Source: Corella eumyota
Taxonomy: Eukaryota > Chordata > Ascidiacea > Phlebobranchia > Corellidae
Direction of reading: 5' to 3'
Assembly (NCBI GenBank): GCA_963082875.1
Contig: OY720099.1
Coordinates: 19,263,066-19,327,065 of the forward strand
Length of the DNA stretch: 64,000 nt
The position numbers and the translations under genes are program-made. This document shows positions 21,592-34,800 of the stretch, piece by piece. The notes beneath the pieces were generated by a model, which had not been told where the DNA came from, did not search any database, and saw only the letters and a list, made by a program, of their open reading frames with translations. Each line of letters opens with the position of its first letter. The first letter of the stretch is position 1.

Positions 21592-24500
21592 ATGGAGACA
21601 GTAGGAATATCATCTTCTACTGAACATTTTGAAAGCAACCATGCTGCTTGGTTATTAAACAAGTTAAACATGTAAGTTACTTCTATAGCATCTTAAACCT
21701 CACTTGATTTTTATATAAACTGTTATTCCTAATGTTATATTCTAACCTAGAGATCGATTGACTACCAAAGAATCGTGTGATGTTAAAATAGTTGCTGGAA
21801 CAAAGCAGTTTAGTGCACATAAATGCATTCTTTCAGCTTTTTCAGAATTTTGGAGAAAAATGTTTACAGTAAAGGTATGAACAAAATAGTTTTATATTTA
21901 TTTTTCATTATGTTGTTAAGACGCATTTTTTGTCATACAGTATTAGGTTTAAATTTTTTTCTCAGTTACTCCAACTCCAGTCTCGAGTTGCCTTCAGCAG
22001 TTTGGGATATTATAGATTATAATTGTCCAATAATTAAGCTGTCGATTAAGTGTTGGCTCAGCAGGAGATTATGCCGTTTATATCGCTTTACTCAAGGGCG
22101 TTACAGCATGAGATCAGTGGGGATTGAATCCATGACCTCATGTTTGGTGTAGCAATTGTTCTTACCACTACACCATGCTGCCGGGATTTATAAGCTTGTC
22201 ATTTATTAGATGAAAGAAAACTATTCTTCTGAAGCACAAATCAATGGTGTTAATGGCGATATAATGAACATTCTGCTTACTTATGTTTACACTGGGAAAG
22301 TTTCATTGAATGATGACAATGTTTACTTGCTAATTGAAGCTTCCCATTACATGCAACTACCGTGTAAGTTATCTTATACTAAAAGTAGTGTGATTTACAT
22401 AAACATAACGAAACATTATTTTATTAAAATAAAGCTTATTTGGAATTGGTTAAAAGACATTAAATTTTAAGTAGTTTTAGTTTTATTATAACCAGTTATA
22501 ATTAAAGAAGAATTTATTGGGTATGTGAATAACATATAAATTTTAGTGATACTAGAGTGTACAACAAAACCTACATAATTTATACTCTTGTTACCACAAT
22601 TTTTTTGGAATTATTGTTTTGCATTCAAGCATAAATTTCTGTAAAGGTTTTGCTTTTGTGCTTTATATTCTTTCCGCTTAAATGCATTTAAGAATGTGTT
22701 TACCCATTTTACTTTAGTTAGCTAGCTAAGGTTATATCTGGGCTTTATTATTGGTTCTCTAAATTTTTAAATATTTCACTGTCCTATCAAAAATTTCACT
22801 AAAAGTTATCATGATTTTTTAACTTGTTTTTTATTGAATAATAATATTCTTTTTTACCCGTAAATCTTAAACTTAAAAAAAATTAACTTTAAAAATTAAA
22901 TAATAATAAAATTTTGCAGTTATTTTGGACCATTGCAGCACATATCTGGAAAAAAATATTTCAAAGGAAAATTGCTTTAATGCATTAAATTGTGCTGTTA
23001 AGTACGACTTAATTACGATTACTGCAATCTCTCAAAAAATTATTTTAAAAAATTTGACAGACACAAAAATTTTGGAAAACTTCACATTTCTTGATCTAAA
23101 GAGTGTCACAGATATTCTAAAATCTTCAAAAAAGGAGGTATTTGTACTGCAGATTGTACTTGTTTAAAAATGCTAACCACATGTTAAATATTTCACTTTT
23201 TTAAGATGCAGATTTCTGAAGAAACAAAATTTAAAGCAATAATCAAATGGGTAAACTATGACAAGGAAGTTAGAAAAGATCATTTTTACCAACTTTTTTC
23301 TCTTCTTAATCTTCAAAAATTTTCAAATCATGTTTTACAAAGTTTGATTGCAACAGAGGTACTTATATTCACTTACAAAGACCTTTTGTTCTAAAGTATA
23401 GAATTACCCATTCAATTGTGTAGTTGTTTAAAATAATTTATTATTTATGTAAATAAATTTACTTAATAGGAGTTGGTTGCCCAATCAATGGAATGTACAT
23501 TATTAGTGATGAATGCTGCCTATAATTTACTAACAGCTTCTATTTTAACTGAGTTAAATGTTACAGATCATCCAGTAGTGTCAGGTGTTAATTTTAGAAT
23601 TACCCACTATATTTTATTTAGTTTAACTAACGCGTCATCTCAATTACATATTAAACCAATAATATTCTTAATTTTACTTTAAAAATGTCTAAATTTATTA
23701 GATGAACCAGATGTTGTAATTAAACCATCAACACCATCTTGTAGCACATCAATAGAGCCAGGTAATTTAACTAAGCTATGTTTTTTTCATTTTACCAAAA
23801 TTTTAGATTGCATGTTATAGTCTATTAGTCTTTGATTAAAATATATTTACAATGCTAATAGATCAACGTACTTCTGTGTATGAATCTAATCCATCATTAC
23901 CAACTTATTTTCAGTCATCGTTTTCAATACCTGTAGAGCCAGGTATCTTAACTAAACCAAGAGTTGCAAAATTATTAAATTTAAATATACAATATTTTAA
24001 AAACTGTAAGGTTTTACAACTTTCTTATTTCTTAAGTTATTTGCAGTCAGTATTAAGTGATAAATATATAAATAATGTTTGCTCATGACATAAGTGTTTT
24101 TGCTTTTATATTTTTAACCTAACATTAATAGAATTATTGTTTTACTAAACATTGTTATAGAAACTGAAAATCTTCTTATCATTGGTGGCTTGAATGCAAA
24201 TAATCATGTTGTTAAATATAATATTAACTCAAAACGGTGAAAGGCACAAAAGGTAATTGTGTAAACAATTTTAGTTTGGTTTTGTAAATCGTCTTTTTCC
24301 TTGTTTAATTTTTTATTTTTATAAGTAACTAGAAGCAGATAACTGCATTATTTTGTAAATCTTGTATCTCGATGTGGAAAGATCGACTTAACCACCTAAA
24401 CATAGAATAACATTTGTTACCTTGACCAAGTCTCGACTTGTTTGGGATGTTATTAAATATATCTGGCCAATAATCAAGCTACTGATTAAGTGTTGGCTTA

Positions 24501-26014
24501 GCAAAATTGATATTGTTTTTGGCACTACAGCTTAAAAAAATTGAAACCAGGACATCGTGTAGTGAAGCAAGGGTTCTAACCACTACTCTACGCTGCCAGT
24601 CTTTAATTATCTTAAACAAAATTATTTTACATTTTAGAAACCAAGTGAATGTGGTTGGGGTTCAACAGCTTGTCGAGTTAATAATTATGTTTATTTGATG
24701 GGTGGAAGGGTTATAGGGAAAAAAGGGAAAAAATCCAAATCACTGGATGTTGTTGAAAGATTAGATTTAAATAACCTTAGCGATGGTTGGACGAGAGTTT
24801 GTCCTATGAAAAGTGGCAGAAGTAATACTGCCAGTTCCTATTTAATTGGTAAATTTTCCACATACATACTCTAAAATAATAACAAAAGTATTTGTTTTGT
24901 CTGTACAATAACAGTAATAAATTAGAAAACGTTAACAAATTTTTAATTATTTTTTGTTTTAAAATTTGTACTTTAACATTATGCTAAATAAACAGTAAAT
25001 ATGTTTTTCTTAGATATTATAATATTTTTAATTACATACTAAGATGCACTTTATGTTGTTGGAGGACTTGCTCATGACTCTGGCTGGCTTTCTTCTGGTG
25101 AGTTTTATGTTTCAGATAGGGATGATTGGTATAGAATCCCAGATATGTCAACAAAAAGACAAGATCATGCGATGTCTTGTGTCCAAGGTTAGTCCAAAAA
25201 ATGTTCATTTAAATTATATTTACACGATAGAAAAAAAAGTTGCAATTTTGTAAATAAAAAAAATAATTTAATTAAAAATAAAAAAAACATTTTTAATTAA
25301 ATTTATTTAAAACTTTTCAATTTAAGGACAACTTTATGTTATTGGTGGATACACACCGAGTACTCACCTTTCATCTATGGAAAGGTTAGATCATCGAACT
25401 AATTCTTGGCGAAATGCTTGTTCAATGTCTTGTGCAAGAGATAACTTAGCTTCTGTTGAGCTTAACGGGGAAATTTATGCCATAGGTTAGATGGACTTTA
25501 AGATTTTTAAATGACTTCACAAGATACTATAGTTGTCCACTGCATACATCAGTATTTGAAAATTTTAAATATTATAGGTGGCTTTGATGGTGGTAATAAT
25601 ACATTAAATACTGTTGAGATTTATCGGCCAAGGGCGAACAAATGGGTTTCTGGAAATCCATTGCGTCATGCAAGACTAGGCCATTGTGCCTGTGTGGTAG
25701 ATGGAAAAATCTATGTTGTTGGAGGGTAAAATTTTGATAACATTTAATAGTTTAAAATTTTAAACAATTAGGGGTCGCCAAATTTAAACAGTTGGTTAAT
25801 TATTGCACAACTTTATGCTGACTATTTATATACTTACAAGGTTGGCCATCACATATGGTTTTTATATATTTTAAAAAGGTGTTGTGGTGTTGATGACAAT
25901 CATCATCTTATCCCTGAAAATACAATAGAAATGTTTGATCCAGCTGTAGGAAGATGGCAATTGGTCACAAAATTAACTGGACGACGATATGGTTCTTGTA
26001 TGGTTGCGTTTTAA
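21592..26014 (+). CDS. BTB-BACK-Kelch protein, array copy 2, with in-frame stop
   Basis: Second KLHL-type paralogue. Exons: 21592-21671, 21751-21874, 22210-22363, 22920-23137, 23212-23358 (or from 23206), 23470-23584, 23702-23761, 23862-23942, 24161-24252, 24638-24848, 25044-25187, 25327-25485, 25578-25725, 25879-26014. All phases join, giving 623 codons, but codon 353 at 24238-24240 is TGA where the other three copies have TGG (Trp). Translation would then stop before the Kelch blades, leaving a BTB-BACK protein of 352 residues. Downstream Kelch exons are still open and well conserved, so the change is recent, or the codon is read through, or it is an allele or base error. Two linker exons. 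Exon 24638-24848 has four extra codons, rich in Gly and Lys. It is a close twin of copy 3. Confidence 0.8.
21961..22184 (-). repeat. Family A SINE, tail-truncated copy
   Basis: Begins at CTCAGTTACTCC, lacking the poly(T) end, and runs to the reversed head ending CATGCTGCCGG. It lies in intron 2 of Kelch copy 2 at the same place as the SINE in copy 3. Confidence 0.8.
24364..24599 (-). repeat. Family A SINE, diverged copy
   Basis: TCTCGATGTGGAAAGATCG through to CTACGCTGCCAG. In intron 9 of Kelch copy 2, equivalent to intron 8 of copy 1, which also carries a SINE in this orientation. Confidence 0.75.
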
Positions 26015-26758
26015 AGCTTAACATAATCATATAAGTTTTTTTAAATTTAAAATATTACTGTGAGGTTAATGATTTCTTTTTAAGCTTTTTAAATTTAAAC
26101 CTATATTATCCCAGATGTCTTTTTTATTATTCTTTATCAATTTTTTTTACACTGTTAATGTGTTTTAACTTCAGTTGTTAGTTTTAGATATTTAGTTTGT
26201 AAACAGTTTTTTTTATGTAATGAAAAATAATATTTTTTGCTTGAAATTAAGGGCTTGGCAATTTATATATTTTAACTAGAGAAACCTATTGGGTTTACAT
26301 TATTTGTTTTTAGCAAATGATTAGGTAACATTCAATTTTTGTAGAAATTTGAATAAATAAAAACACATTTCTAAGAGAAGCTGTTGATATTAGTTTAAAT
26401 AATAACCTACCCCCAAATTTCAGTGGGTAATCAAGCGTTTTCCCTTTTTCTGATTTGTCATTGCCATACATTTCTCCTAAAGATCTACACAGTGTGTAAA
26501 ATAAAACTTGCCTTTTTTGTAACTGAAGTTTAAAAAAAATTTCAGGAAGCTAGAGAAAAAAATTACATTCAAGGCAGCTAGATGTTTTAAAATAAGTTAA
26601 AAGGATATTTTCATTATAGAAGCTTAAAAAATAGTGTTCTAAGATATCTGTGCAGTTTCTAAATAAAACTTTAAATTTGATTTATATCTATAAAATAGCA
26701 TTAGTATTGATGTTTAAACTTATTGAAAACATCATTTCTGTTTAAATTGGAATATAAA
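26015..26758. other. 3' UTR of copy 2 and promoter region of copy 3
   Basis: Holds overlapping AATAAA hexamers at 26352 and 26356, and a block at 26351-26511 that repeats 21186-21341 almost exactly. The last 50 bases before the start codon match those before copy 2. Confidence 0.6.
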
Positions 26759-29700
26759 ATGGAGACAGTAGGAATATCATCTTCCACTGAACATTTTGAA
26801 AGCAACCATGCTACTTGGTTATTAAACAAGTTAAACATGTAAGTTACTTCTATGGCATCTTAAACCTCACTTGATTTTTATATAAACTGTTATTCCTAAT
26901 GTTATATTCTAACCTAGAGATCGATTGACTACCAAAGAATCATGTGATGTTAAAATAGTTGCTGGAACAGAGCAGTTTAGTGCACATAAATGCATCCTTT
27001 CAGCTTTTTCAGAATTTTGGAGAAAAATGTTTACAGTGAAGGTATGGGCAAAATAGTTTTATATTTATTTTTCATTATGTTGTTAAGATGCATTTTTTGT
27101 CATACAGTATAAGGTTTAAATTTTTTTTTTGTATATATCTTTATCCCCGATGTGGGAAAGTCGAATGCGCGACTTAAACATAGAGTAACATTAGTTACTC
27201 CGATATTATAGATTATAATTGCCCGATAATTAAGCTGCTGGTTCAGCAGGAGTTTATAGCGCTTTACTCAAGGGCGTTACAGCCTGAGATCGGGAGGGAT
27301 TGAATCCACGACCTCATGTGTGGTGTAGCAATTGTTCTTACCACTACACCATGCTCCCGGGTATTTATAAGCTTGTCATTTATTAGATGAAGGAAAACTA
27401 TTCTTCTGAAGCACAAATCAATGGTGTTAATGGTGATATAATGAATATTTTGCTTACTTATATTTACACTGGGAAAGTTTTATTGAATGATGACAATGTT
27501 TACTTGCTGATTGAATCTTCCCATTACATGCAATTACCGTGTAAGTTATCTTATACTAAAAGTAGTGTGATTTACATAAACATAACGAAACATTATTTTA
27601 TTAAAATTTTGGAATTGGTTAAAAGAAGCTTATTTGGAATTGGTTAAAAGATGTAAATTTTAAGTAGTTTTATTATAACCAGTTATAATTAAAGAAAAAT
27701 TTATTGGGTATGTGAATAACATATAAATTTTAGTGATACTAGAGTGTACAAAACCTACATAATTTATACTTCTGTTACCACAATTTTTCTGAAATTATTG
27801 TTTTGCATTCAAGCATAAATTTCTGTAAAGGTTTTGCTTTTGTGCTTTATATTCTTTCCGCTCAAATGCATTTAAGAATGTGTTTACCCATTTTACTTTA
27901 GTTAGCTAGCTAAGATTATATCTGGGTATTGGTTCTCTAAATTTTTAAATACTTCACTGTCCTATCAAAAATTTCACTTAAAGTTATCATGCTTTTTTAA
28001 CTTGTTTTTTATTGAATAATAATATTCTATTTTACCTGTAAATTTTAAACTTAAAAAAAATTGATCTTAAAAATTAAATAATAATAAAATCTTGCAGTTG
28101 TTTTGGACCATTGCATCACATACCTGGAAAAAAAAATTTCAAAGGATAATTGCTTTGATACTTTAAATTGTGCTGTTCAGTTCGACCTTTTTTTAATCAC
28201 TGCACTTGCTCAAAGTGTTATTTTGAAAAATTTGGCAGATACAAAAGTTTTGGAAAAATTCAAACTTCTTGATTTAAAAAATGTCACAGATATTCTTGGG
28301 TTGACTGACAATACGGTAATAAATATTTCATTTAATATTAGTTTTTAGTATATAAGACTTTTTTTTATTTTTTTTTTTCAAGTTACAGATGTCTGAAGAA
28401 ACAAAGTTTAAAGCAATAATCAAATGGGTAAACCATGACAAGGAAGTTAGAAAAGATCATTTTTACCAACTTTTTACTCTTCTTAATCTTCAAAAATTTG
28501 CAAAAACAGTTCTGCAAAACTTTGTTGCAACAGAGGTACAAACACCAAGAAACAATATTGTTTTAAAATATTAATTATTTTTATTCATAGGAGCTGGTTG
28601 CCCAATCAATGGAATGTACAAAGTTAGTGATGAATGCTGCCTTTAATTTGCCAACTGCTTCCACTTCACCTGTGTTAAAAAGCGTTCCAGTTCAGCTAGG
28701 TTTAAATTTAATAAAACTTGGTCATTTTTTGTTAGCACCTTAAAGCATTTATGGTTTTATTTACTTTATTTTGTTTTATTAACTTCGAAGGCCTGTAACA
28801 GCTTTTAAATAATTAATTAAAAATTTATATAAATTAAAAATTTAATTTTTATTTACAATTCTTATAGCTCAACCTTCTGCTGTGTTAGAACCAACATCGC
28901 CATTTTCTAAGCAGCGTATGCTAGTTAAAACAACAATATTCTTAATTTTTAAGTTATTAAAAAAATATTATTTAAAACTAAAGTAATTTATTGTTTGGTG
29001 TTTAATTTCAAAATTTTCTATTAAGCTTTTTTGAATTTTAATACCTTTCAGTTTTTAATTAAGTTTTTTAGTCACAAAATATATTGTCTTATACATACTT
29101 TTGATAATTAACTCAGATAAAACTATATTTGCAATTCAACAACGTTTTGCTCCACCAAAACCAACACAACTGTCTTGTAGTCCACCATATGAGCCAGGTA
29201 ATTTGTATACTAGAAAAAACATATTACAATGTACTATGTGTATAACTAAAAAGCATAACTGTGAAATGTTGAAACTTTTATTTTTATCTAGCTCAAGTAG
29301 TGGAACCAAACAAAGAAACTCAACAGTCCACTTCATCACATGGCCAAAGATCACGAAATAGAAACAAAACACCAAAAAAATGTAAAATTTATGTGTTTTT
29401 AATTGTTTCTAATTTTGGTAAATGTCTTGAAATAAGATACTTTCTGTTTATACAGTCTATAGTTTTGGATATTGTTGTATGTATTACTTGATAAATGAAA
29501 GCAAGTACAATTACTTTCATATGACTTGGAAACTGTAGAAAAAAAAGTATGGCAGTTAATTTTGTTTTGTTTAAATATTTTTAGCAAAACTTCAAAATCT
29601 TCTTATGATTGGTGGCTTTAATGCTGATCGACATGTTGTTCAATATACTGTCAGCACAAACAGATGGAAGGCTCAAAAGGGGTGTAGTAGGCTAAATTTT

Positions 29701-31207
29701 TAAGTGAAGGTTGGGTTGTGATGTTATTGTTAATATAATGTGGTGAATTTTAATTTTACATTCATAATAGTATAAAATGTTGCTGTAAGTAATATCTTAT
29801 TTTAACGGATGATTTTACATTTTAGAAACCAGATGAATGTGGTATAAATTCTACAGCTTGTCGAGTTAATAATTATGTTTATTTGATGGGTGGAGAAGAT
29901 ATAGGAGAGTCTAAATCACTGGATGTTGTTGAAAGATTAGATTTAAACAACCTGAGTGATGGTTGGACAGAAGTTTGTCCTATGATGGTGGGTCGAAGAC
30001 AGTCGGCTAGTTCCTATTTAAATGGTGAATTTTTTGATACATACTATAACATATTAACAGAGAAAATTGTTCTGTCTGTAGAGTAACAGCAATCAAATAC
30101 AAAACAATAAATATTTTTTGTGTTAAAATTTTTAAGTTGATCTTTTACCTTATGTTAAATAAACCGTAAATATGTTTTCTTAGGTAATAATAATTATAAT
30201 ATTATTAAACACATATTTAGATGCACTCTATGTTGTTGGAGGACTTGCTCATGACTCTGGCTGGCTTTCTTCTGGTGAGTTTTATGTTTCAGATAGGGAT
30301 GATTGGTACAAAATTCCAGATATGTCAACAAAAAGACAAGATCATACGATGTCTTGTGTCCAAAGTTAGTCCAAAATATTGCAAAAAAGTCTTCATTTAA
30401 ATTACACCTTAATTGCAAAATTAAAAATTACAATTTGTAAATCGAAAAATTTAAATTTTAAATTCAAATTAAAAAAAAAATTTTATATTTAAATTTTATT
30501 TTAATTTTTTTAATTAAAGAACAACTCTATGTTATTGGTGGATACACACCGAGTACTCACCTTTCATCTATGGAAAGGTTTGATGCAAGAACTAATTCTT
30601 GGCGAAATGCTTGTTCAATGTCTTGTGCAAGAGATAACTTAGCTTCTGTTGAGCTTAACGGGGAAATTTATGCCATAGGTTAGATGGACTTTAAAATTTT
30701 TAAATGGCTTCACAAGATACTATAGTTGTCCACTGCATACATCAGTATTTGAAAATTTTAAATATTATAGGTGGCTTTGATGGTGGTAATAATACATTAA
30801 ATACTGTTGAGATTTATCGGCCAAGGGCGAACAAATGGGTTTCTGGAAGTCCATTGCGTCGTCCAAGACAAGGCCATTGTGCCTGTGTTGTAGATGGAAA
30901 AATCTATGTTGTTGGAGGGTAAAATATTAATAACATTTAAAAGTTTAAAATTTTAAACAATTAAGGATTGCCAAATTTAAACAGTTGGTTAATTATTGCA
31001 CAATTCTATGCTGACTATTTATGTACTTATAAAGTTGGCCATTACATATGGTTTTTATATATTTTAAAAAGGTGTTGTGGTGTTGTTCCTGATAGTGGTT
31101 CTATTCCTGAAAATTCGATAGAAATGTTTGATCCAGCTGTTGGAGAATGGCAGTTGGTCACAGAATTAAAAAGACCTCGATATGGCTCTTCTATGATTGC
31201 ATTTTAA
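26759..31207 (+). CDS. BTB-BACK-Kelch protein, array copy 3, with a lost splice donor
   Basis: Third KLHL-type paralogue. Exons: 26759-26838, 26918-27041, 27387-27540, 28098-28315, 28389-28535, 28591-28699, 28868-28915, 29117-29197, 29292-29381, 29585-29679, 29826-30024, 30221-30364, 30520-30678, 30771-30918, 31072-31207. The domain order matches copy 1. Three linker exons (28868, 29117, 29292). At the end of the exon at 29585 the sequence reads AAG then GGGTGTAG, where copies 2 and 4 read AAG then GTAATT. The GTs that follow would add 2 or 4 bases and shift the frame, so the Kelch part may not be joined as read. All other junctions keep frame. Alternatives are an assembly error, an unusual donor, or a recent pseudogene. 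Nearly identical to copy 2 in introns 1-3. Confidence 0.78.
27119..27360 (-). repeat. Family A SINE, copy in intron 2 of Kelch copy 3
   Basis: Poly(T) end, then GTATATATCTTTATCCCCG, then the reversed head ending CATGCTCCCGG. It occupies the same position as the SINE at 21961, so it was present before copies 2 and 3 separated. Part of the body is deleted. Confidence 0.85.
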
Positions 31208-31805
31208 ATTACCTACTTTAACATAATTAAATTCTTTTGAATTTTAAATAATACTATAAAGTAGTCGTGGTGTTTCTTTTTTCAGTTCAATATGGTTTAA
31301 AAAATGATTGTTTTTAGCTTTTTAAACCTGAACCTTTAATATCCCATATTTCTTCATTTTTTAAAAGTCTTATATACTTTTGCCTTTTTTATATAGTTGT
31401 TTGTTTTAAATATGTTACTTGTAAATAGTTTTTTATGTAATGCAAAATAACTTATGTTAAATTGCTATGTAATAATATAAACTTTGTGTGTAAAAAAATA
31501 TTTTTGCTTAAAATGAAGTGCTGGATGATTAATATATTACTAATTAGAAAAACCTATTAGTATAACATTATTTGTTTTTGGCAAATGATTAACTAATATT
31601 AGATCTTTGTACAATACAAAAATAAAAACACATTTTTTATTTAACGGGTTGAGCTGTTAGGAAAAGGTTTAAAAATAGCTGGTACTAAACAAAGATACAA
31701 GTTTATTTGTTGTATCTTTTATATCTTTTATGTAAGTAGTATAAGGCTGTATGTTTAAACTGATTAAATACATTATTTTTTTATGTTATTTAATTTAAAG
31801 AAAAA
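31208..31805. other. 3' UTR of copy 3 and promoter region of copy 4
   Basis: AATAAA at 31621 within AATAAAAACACATTT, as after copies 1 and 2. The similarity to the other intergenic blocks fades after that, so the copy 4 promoter is more diverged. Confidence 0.55.
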
Positions 31806-34800
31806 ATGGAAACAGTAGGAGTATCAGCTTCTAATGAACATTTCAAAAGCAACCATGCTACTTGGTTATTAAACAAGTTAAACATGTAAGTAAAGTTTTG
31901 TTTTTGATAATTAAATGTGACATAAATATAATTGTTATTTTTTATTAACTAGTACATATCAATTTGCCCCTACTCTTGTGTTAAAATTAATATTATTTAA
32001 CAGAGATCGATTGACCACCAAAGAATCATGTGATGTTAGAATTGTTGCTGGGACAGAGCAGTTTAGTGCACATAAATGCATTCTTTCAGCTTTTTCAGAA
32101 TTTTGGAGAAAAATGTTTACAGTAAAGGTATAGGCAGATTGTTTTTATAAAAAAAAAACTATTAAACTACTGTTAATTAATATTCCAATTTTTAGATGAA
32201 AGAAAACTATTCATCTGAAGCACAAATCAATGGTGTTAATGGCGATATAATGAACATTCTGCTTACTTATGTTTACACTGGGAAAGTTTCATTGAATGAT
32301 GACAATGTTTATTTGCTGATTGAAGCTTCCCATTACATGCAATTACCCTGTAAGATATCTTATACTAAAAATGAAGAGGCTTTTTTTTTTTTGTATACAT
32401 CTTTATCCTCGATGTGGGAAAGTCGAATGCGCGACTTAAACATAGAATAACATTAGTTACTCCGACCCAGTCTTGAGTTGCCTTTGGCAGTTTGGGATAT
32501 TATGGATTATAATTGCCCGATAATTATACTGCTGATTAAGTGCTGGCTCAGCAGAAGTTTATATCGCCTTACTCAAGGGCGCTACAGCATGAGATCAGTG
32601 AGGATGGAACCCACGACCTCATGGTGGTGTAGCAAGTGTTCTTACCACTACACCACGCAGGCTTGCACTAAGCATTAATTTTTTACGTGAATAGTCACAA
32701 AATCTAAGCAAAAAATGCATAGGAATTTGACACATGTTACTTTTAAAAATGTGATTTAATGATTAACCTAGCTTTTTCAAAATTAAAATAAGGCCTTCAT
32801 ACCTTTCTTGAACTGAACTTAAAATAGTAAGGTTTATTAATTTGTTTATCTTCAAAAACATTAATTTTATTAATAATATTACAATGTTGCAGCTGTTTTG
32901 AATCTTTGCTGTGAATATCTGATAAAAAATCTATCAGAAGAAAACTGCTTTGATGCATTAAATTGTGCTGTTAAGTTTGACTTATTTCCAATCACTGCAA
33001 TTTCTCAAAGTATTATTTTAAAAAATTTGGCTGATGGAAGAGTTCTAGATAAATTTAAGTACCTGGAACTAAAAAATGTCATTGACATTCTTCAGTTATC
33101 GAACAAAATGGTATGTATACTTATAAATAAGTTAATTATGTTTAAATACTATTTAGGTAATTTCTGCACTTTTTAAGGTACATATTTCTGGAGAAACGTT
33201 TTTTAAAGCAATTATTAAGTGGGTAAACTATGACAAAGAAGTTAGAAGAGAAAATTTTTATCAACTTTTTTCCCTTCTTGATCTTCAAAATTTTCCTAAG
33301 GAGGCCTTAAAAAACTTTATTGCAACAGAGGTACTTACATTTAGTATCAAAAACTGTTTTATACTAAATTTAACCATTTGTTTTTTATATATATATTAAT
33401 CCTCAATGTGGGAAGGTCGAATGCGCGACCCAAACATGGAGTAACATGAGTTACTTCGACCCAGTCTCGAGTTGCTTGTGGTATTTTGGAATAATATTGA
33501 TTATAATTGCCCGATAATTAAGCTGCTGATTAAGTGCTAGCTCAGCAGGAGTTTATACCGTTTATAGCGCCATACTTAAGGGCGCTACGGTGTGAAAGCA
33601 GTGGGGATTGAACCCACGACCTCATTAAATTATTTAAGTATTTTTTAAAAGTTTTAATTATTTTATTGTATAGGAGTTGGTTGCCCAATCATTGGAATGT
33701 ACCAAGTTGGTAATGAATGCTGCACTTAATTTACTAACTGTACCTTTACCAATATTGGAAAATATAACTTTACCAACACTGGAAGTCGTGCCAATTGGGC
33801 CAGGTTTTAAACTATAAATATTTAGTTATCTTTAGTTGGCAGCTTAAAGCCTGCAGGCCTATTAAGATTTTATTGTCCTTATAAACAAACTTTTTTAGCT
33901 TATGGTTACCTTTTAATGATTACCTAAATGATTACCTAAATGATTTTAATGATTATCTATTACCTAAATGTTCACAATTCTAATAGCTCAATCTATTGAC
34001 GTATTAAAACAAACAACACTATTGTTAGATCAAACATGTGGCATCTTTGCTAGGACAATAAAAGTTTCTAACGTTTTGTTAAAAAAATAATCAGTTGAAA
34101 AAATAAATTTGATCTTAGATTTAATAGAACTTTATTATTTAAAGATCATATGCTAGGATTAAAAGATTTTTATAGCATTTACTTTGAAAATATTATCAAC
34201 GTATTGACACAAAAACTATTTGAATTTTTATAATCTAATAATATTTAACTAAATTGAAATTATGTTTACATTATTAATAGATCAAACTAGGCTACCATCT
34301 TGTAGTACAATACCATTTCATAATCAACCATCGTTTCCAGGTAACATACTTAAAAAAACATATTTCTTTATTTTGTATTAAATGTATTTTTTTTCTGATG
34401 ATCAGTTGAAAAAATGATCAGTTGAAACAATAAATGTGTTCTTAGATTTAATAAAACTTTATTATTTTAAAGATCGTATGCTAGGATTAAAAGATTTTTA
34501 TAGCATTTACTTTGAAAATATTATCAACGTATTGACACAAAAACTATTTGAATTTTTATAATCTTTTAATATTTAACTAAATTGAAATTATGTTTACATT
34601 TTTAATAGATCAAACTAGGCTACCATCTTGTAGTACAATACCATCTCATAATCAACCATCAGTTTCAGGTAACATACTTAAAAAAACATATTTCTTTATT
34701 TTGTATTAAATGTATTTTTTTTCTGCGTATATTGTTTTATATTATATTGTTACCTTTATTTTTGTTAATTATATTGTTAGCTAGAGCTGGAGTAATATTT

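Noticed and set aside
32478-32678. Open frames such as this one, repeated in several places with similar Trp- and Arg-rich peptides
   Set aside because: They are translations of family A SINE bodies, not genes.
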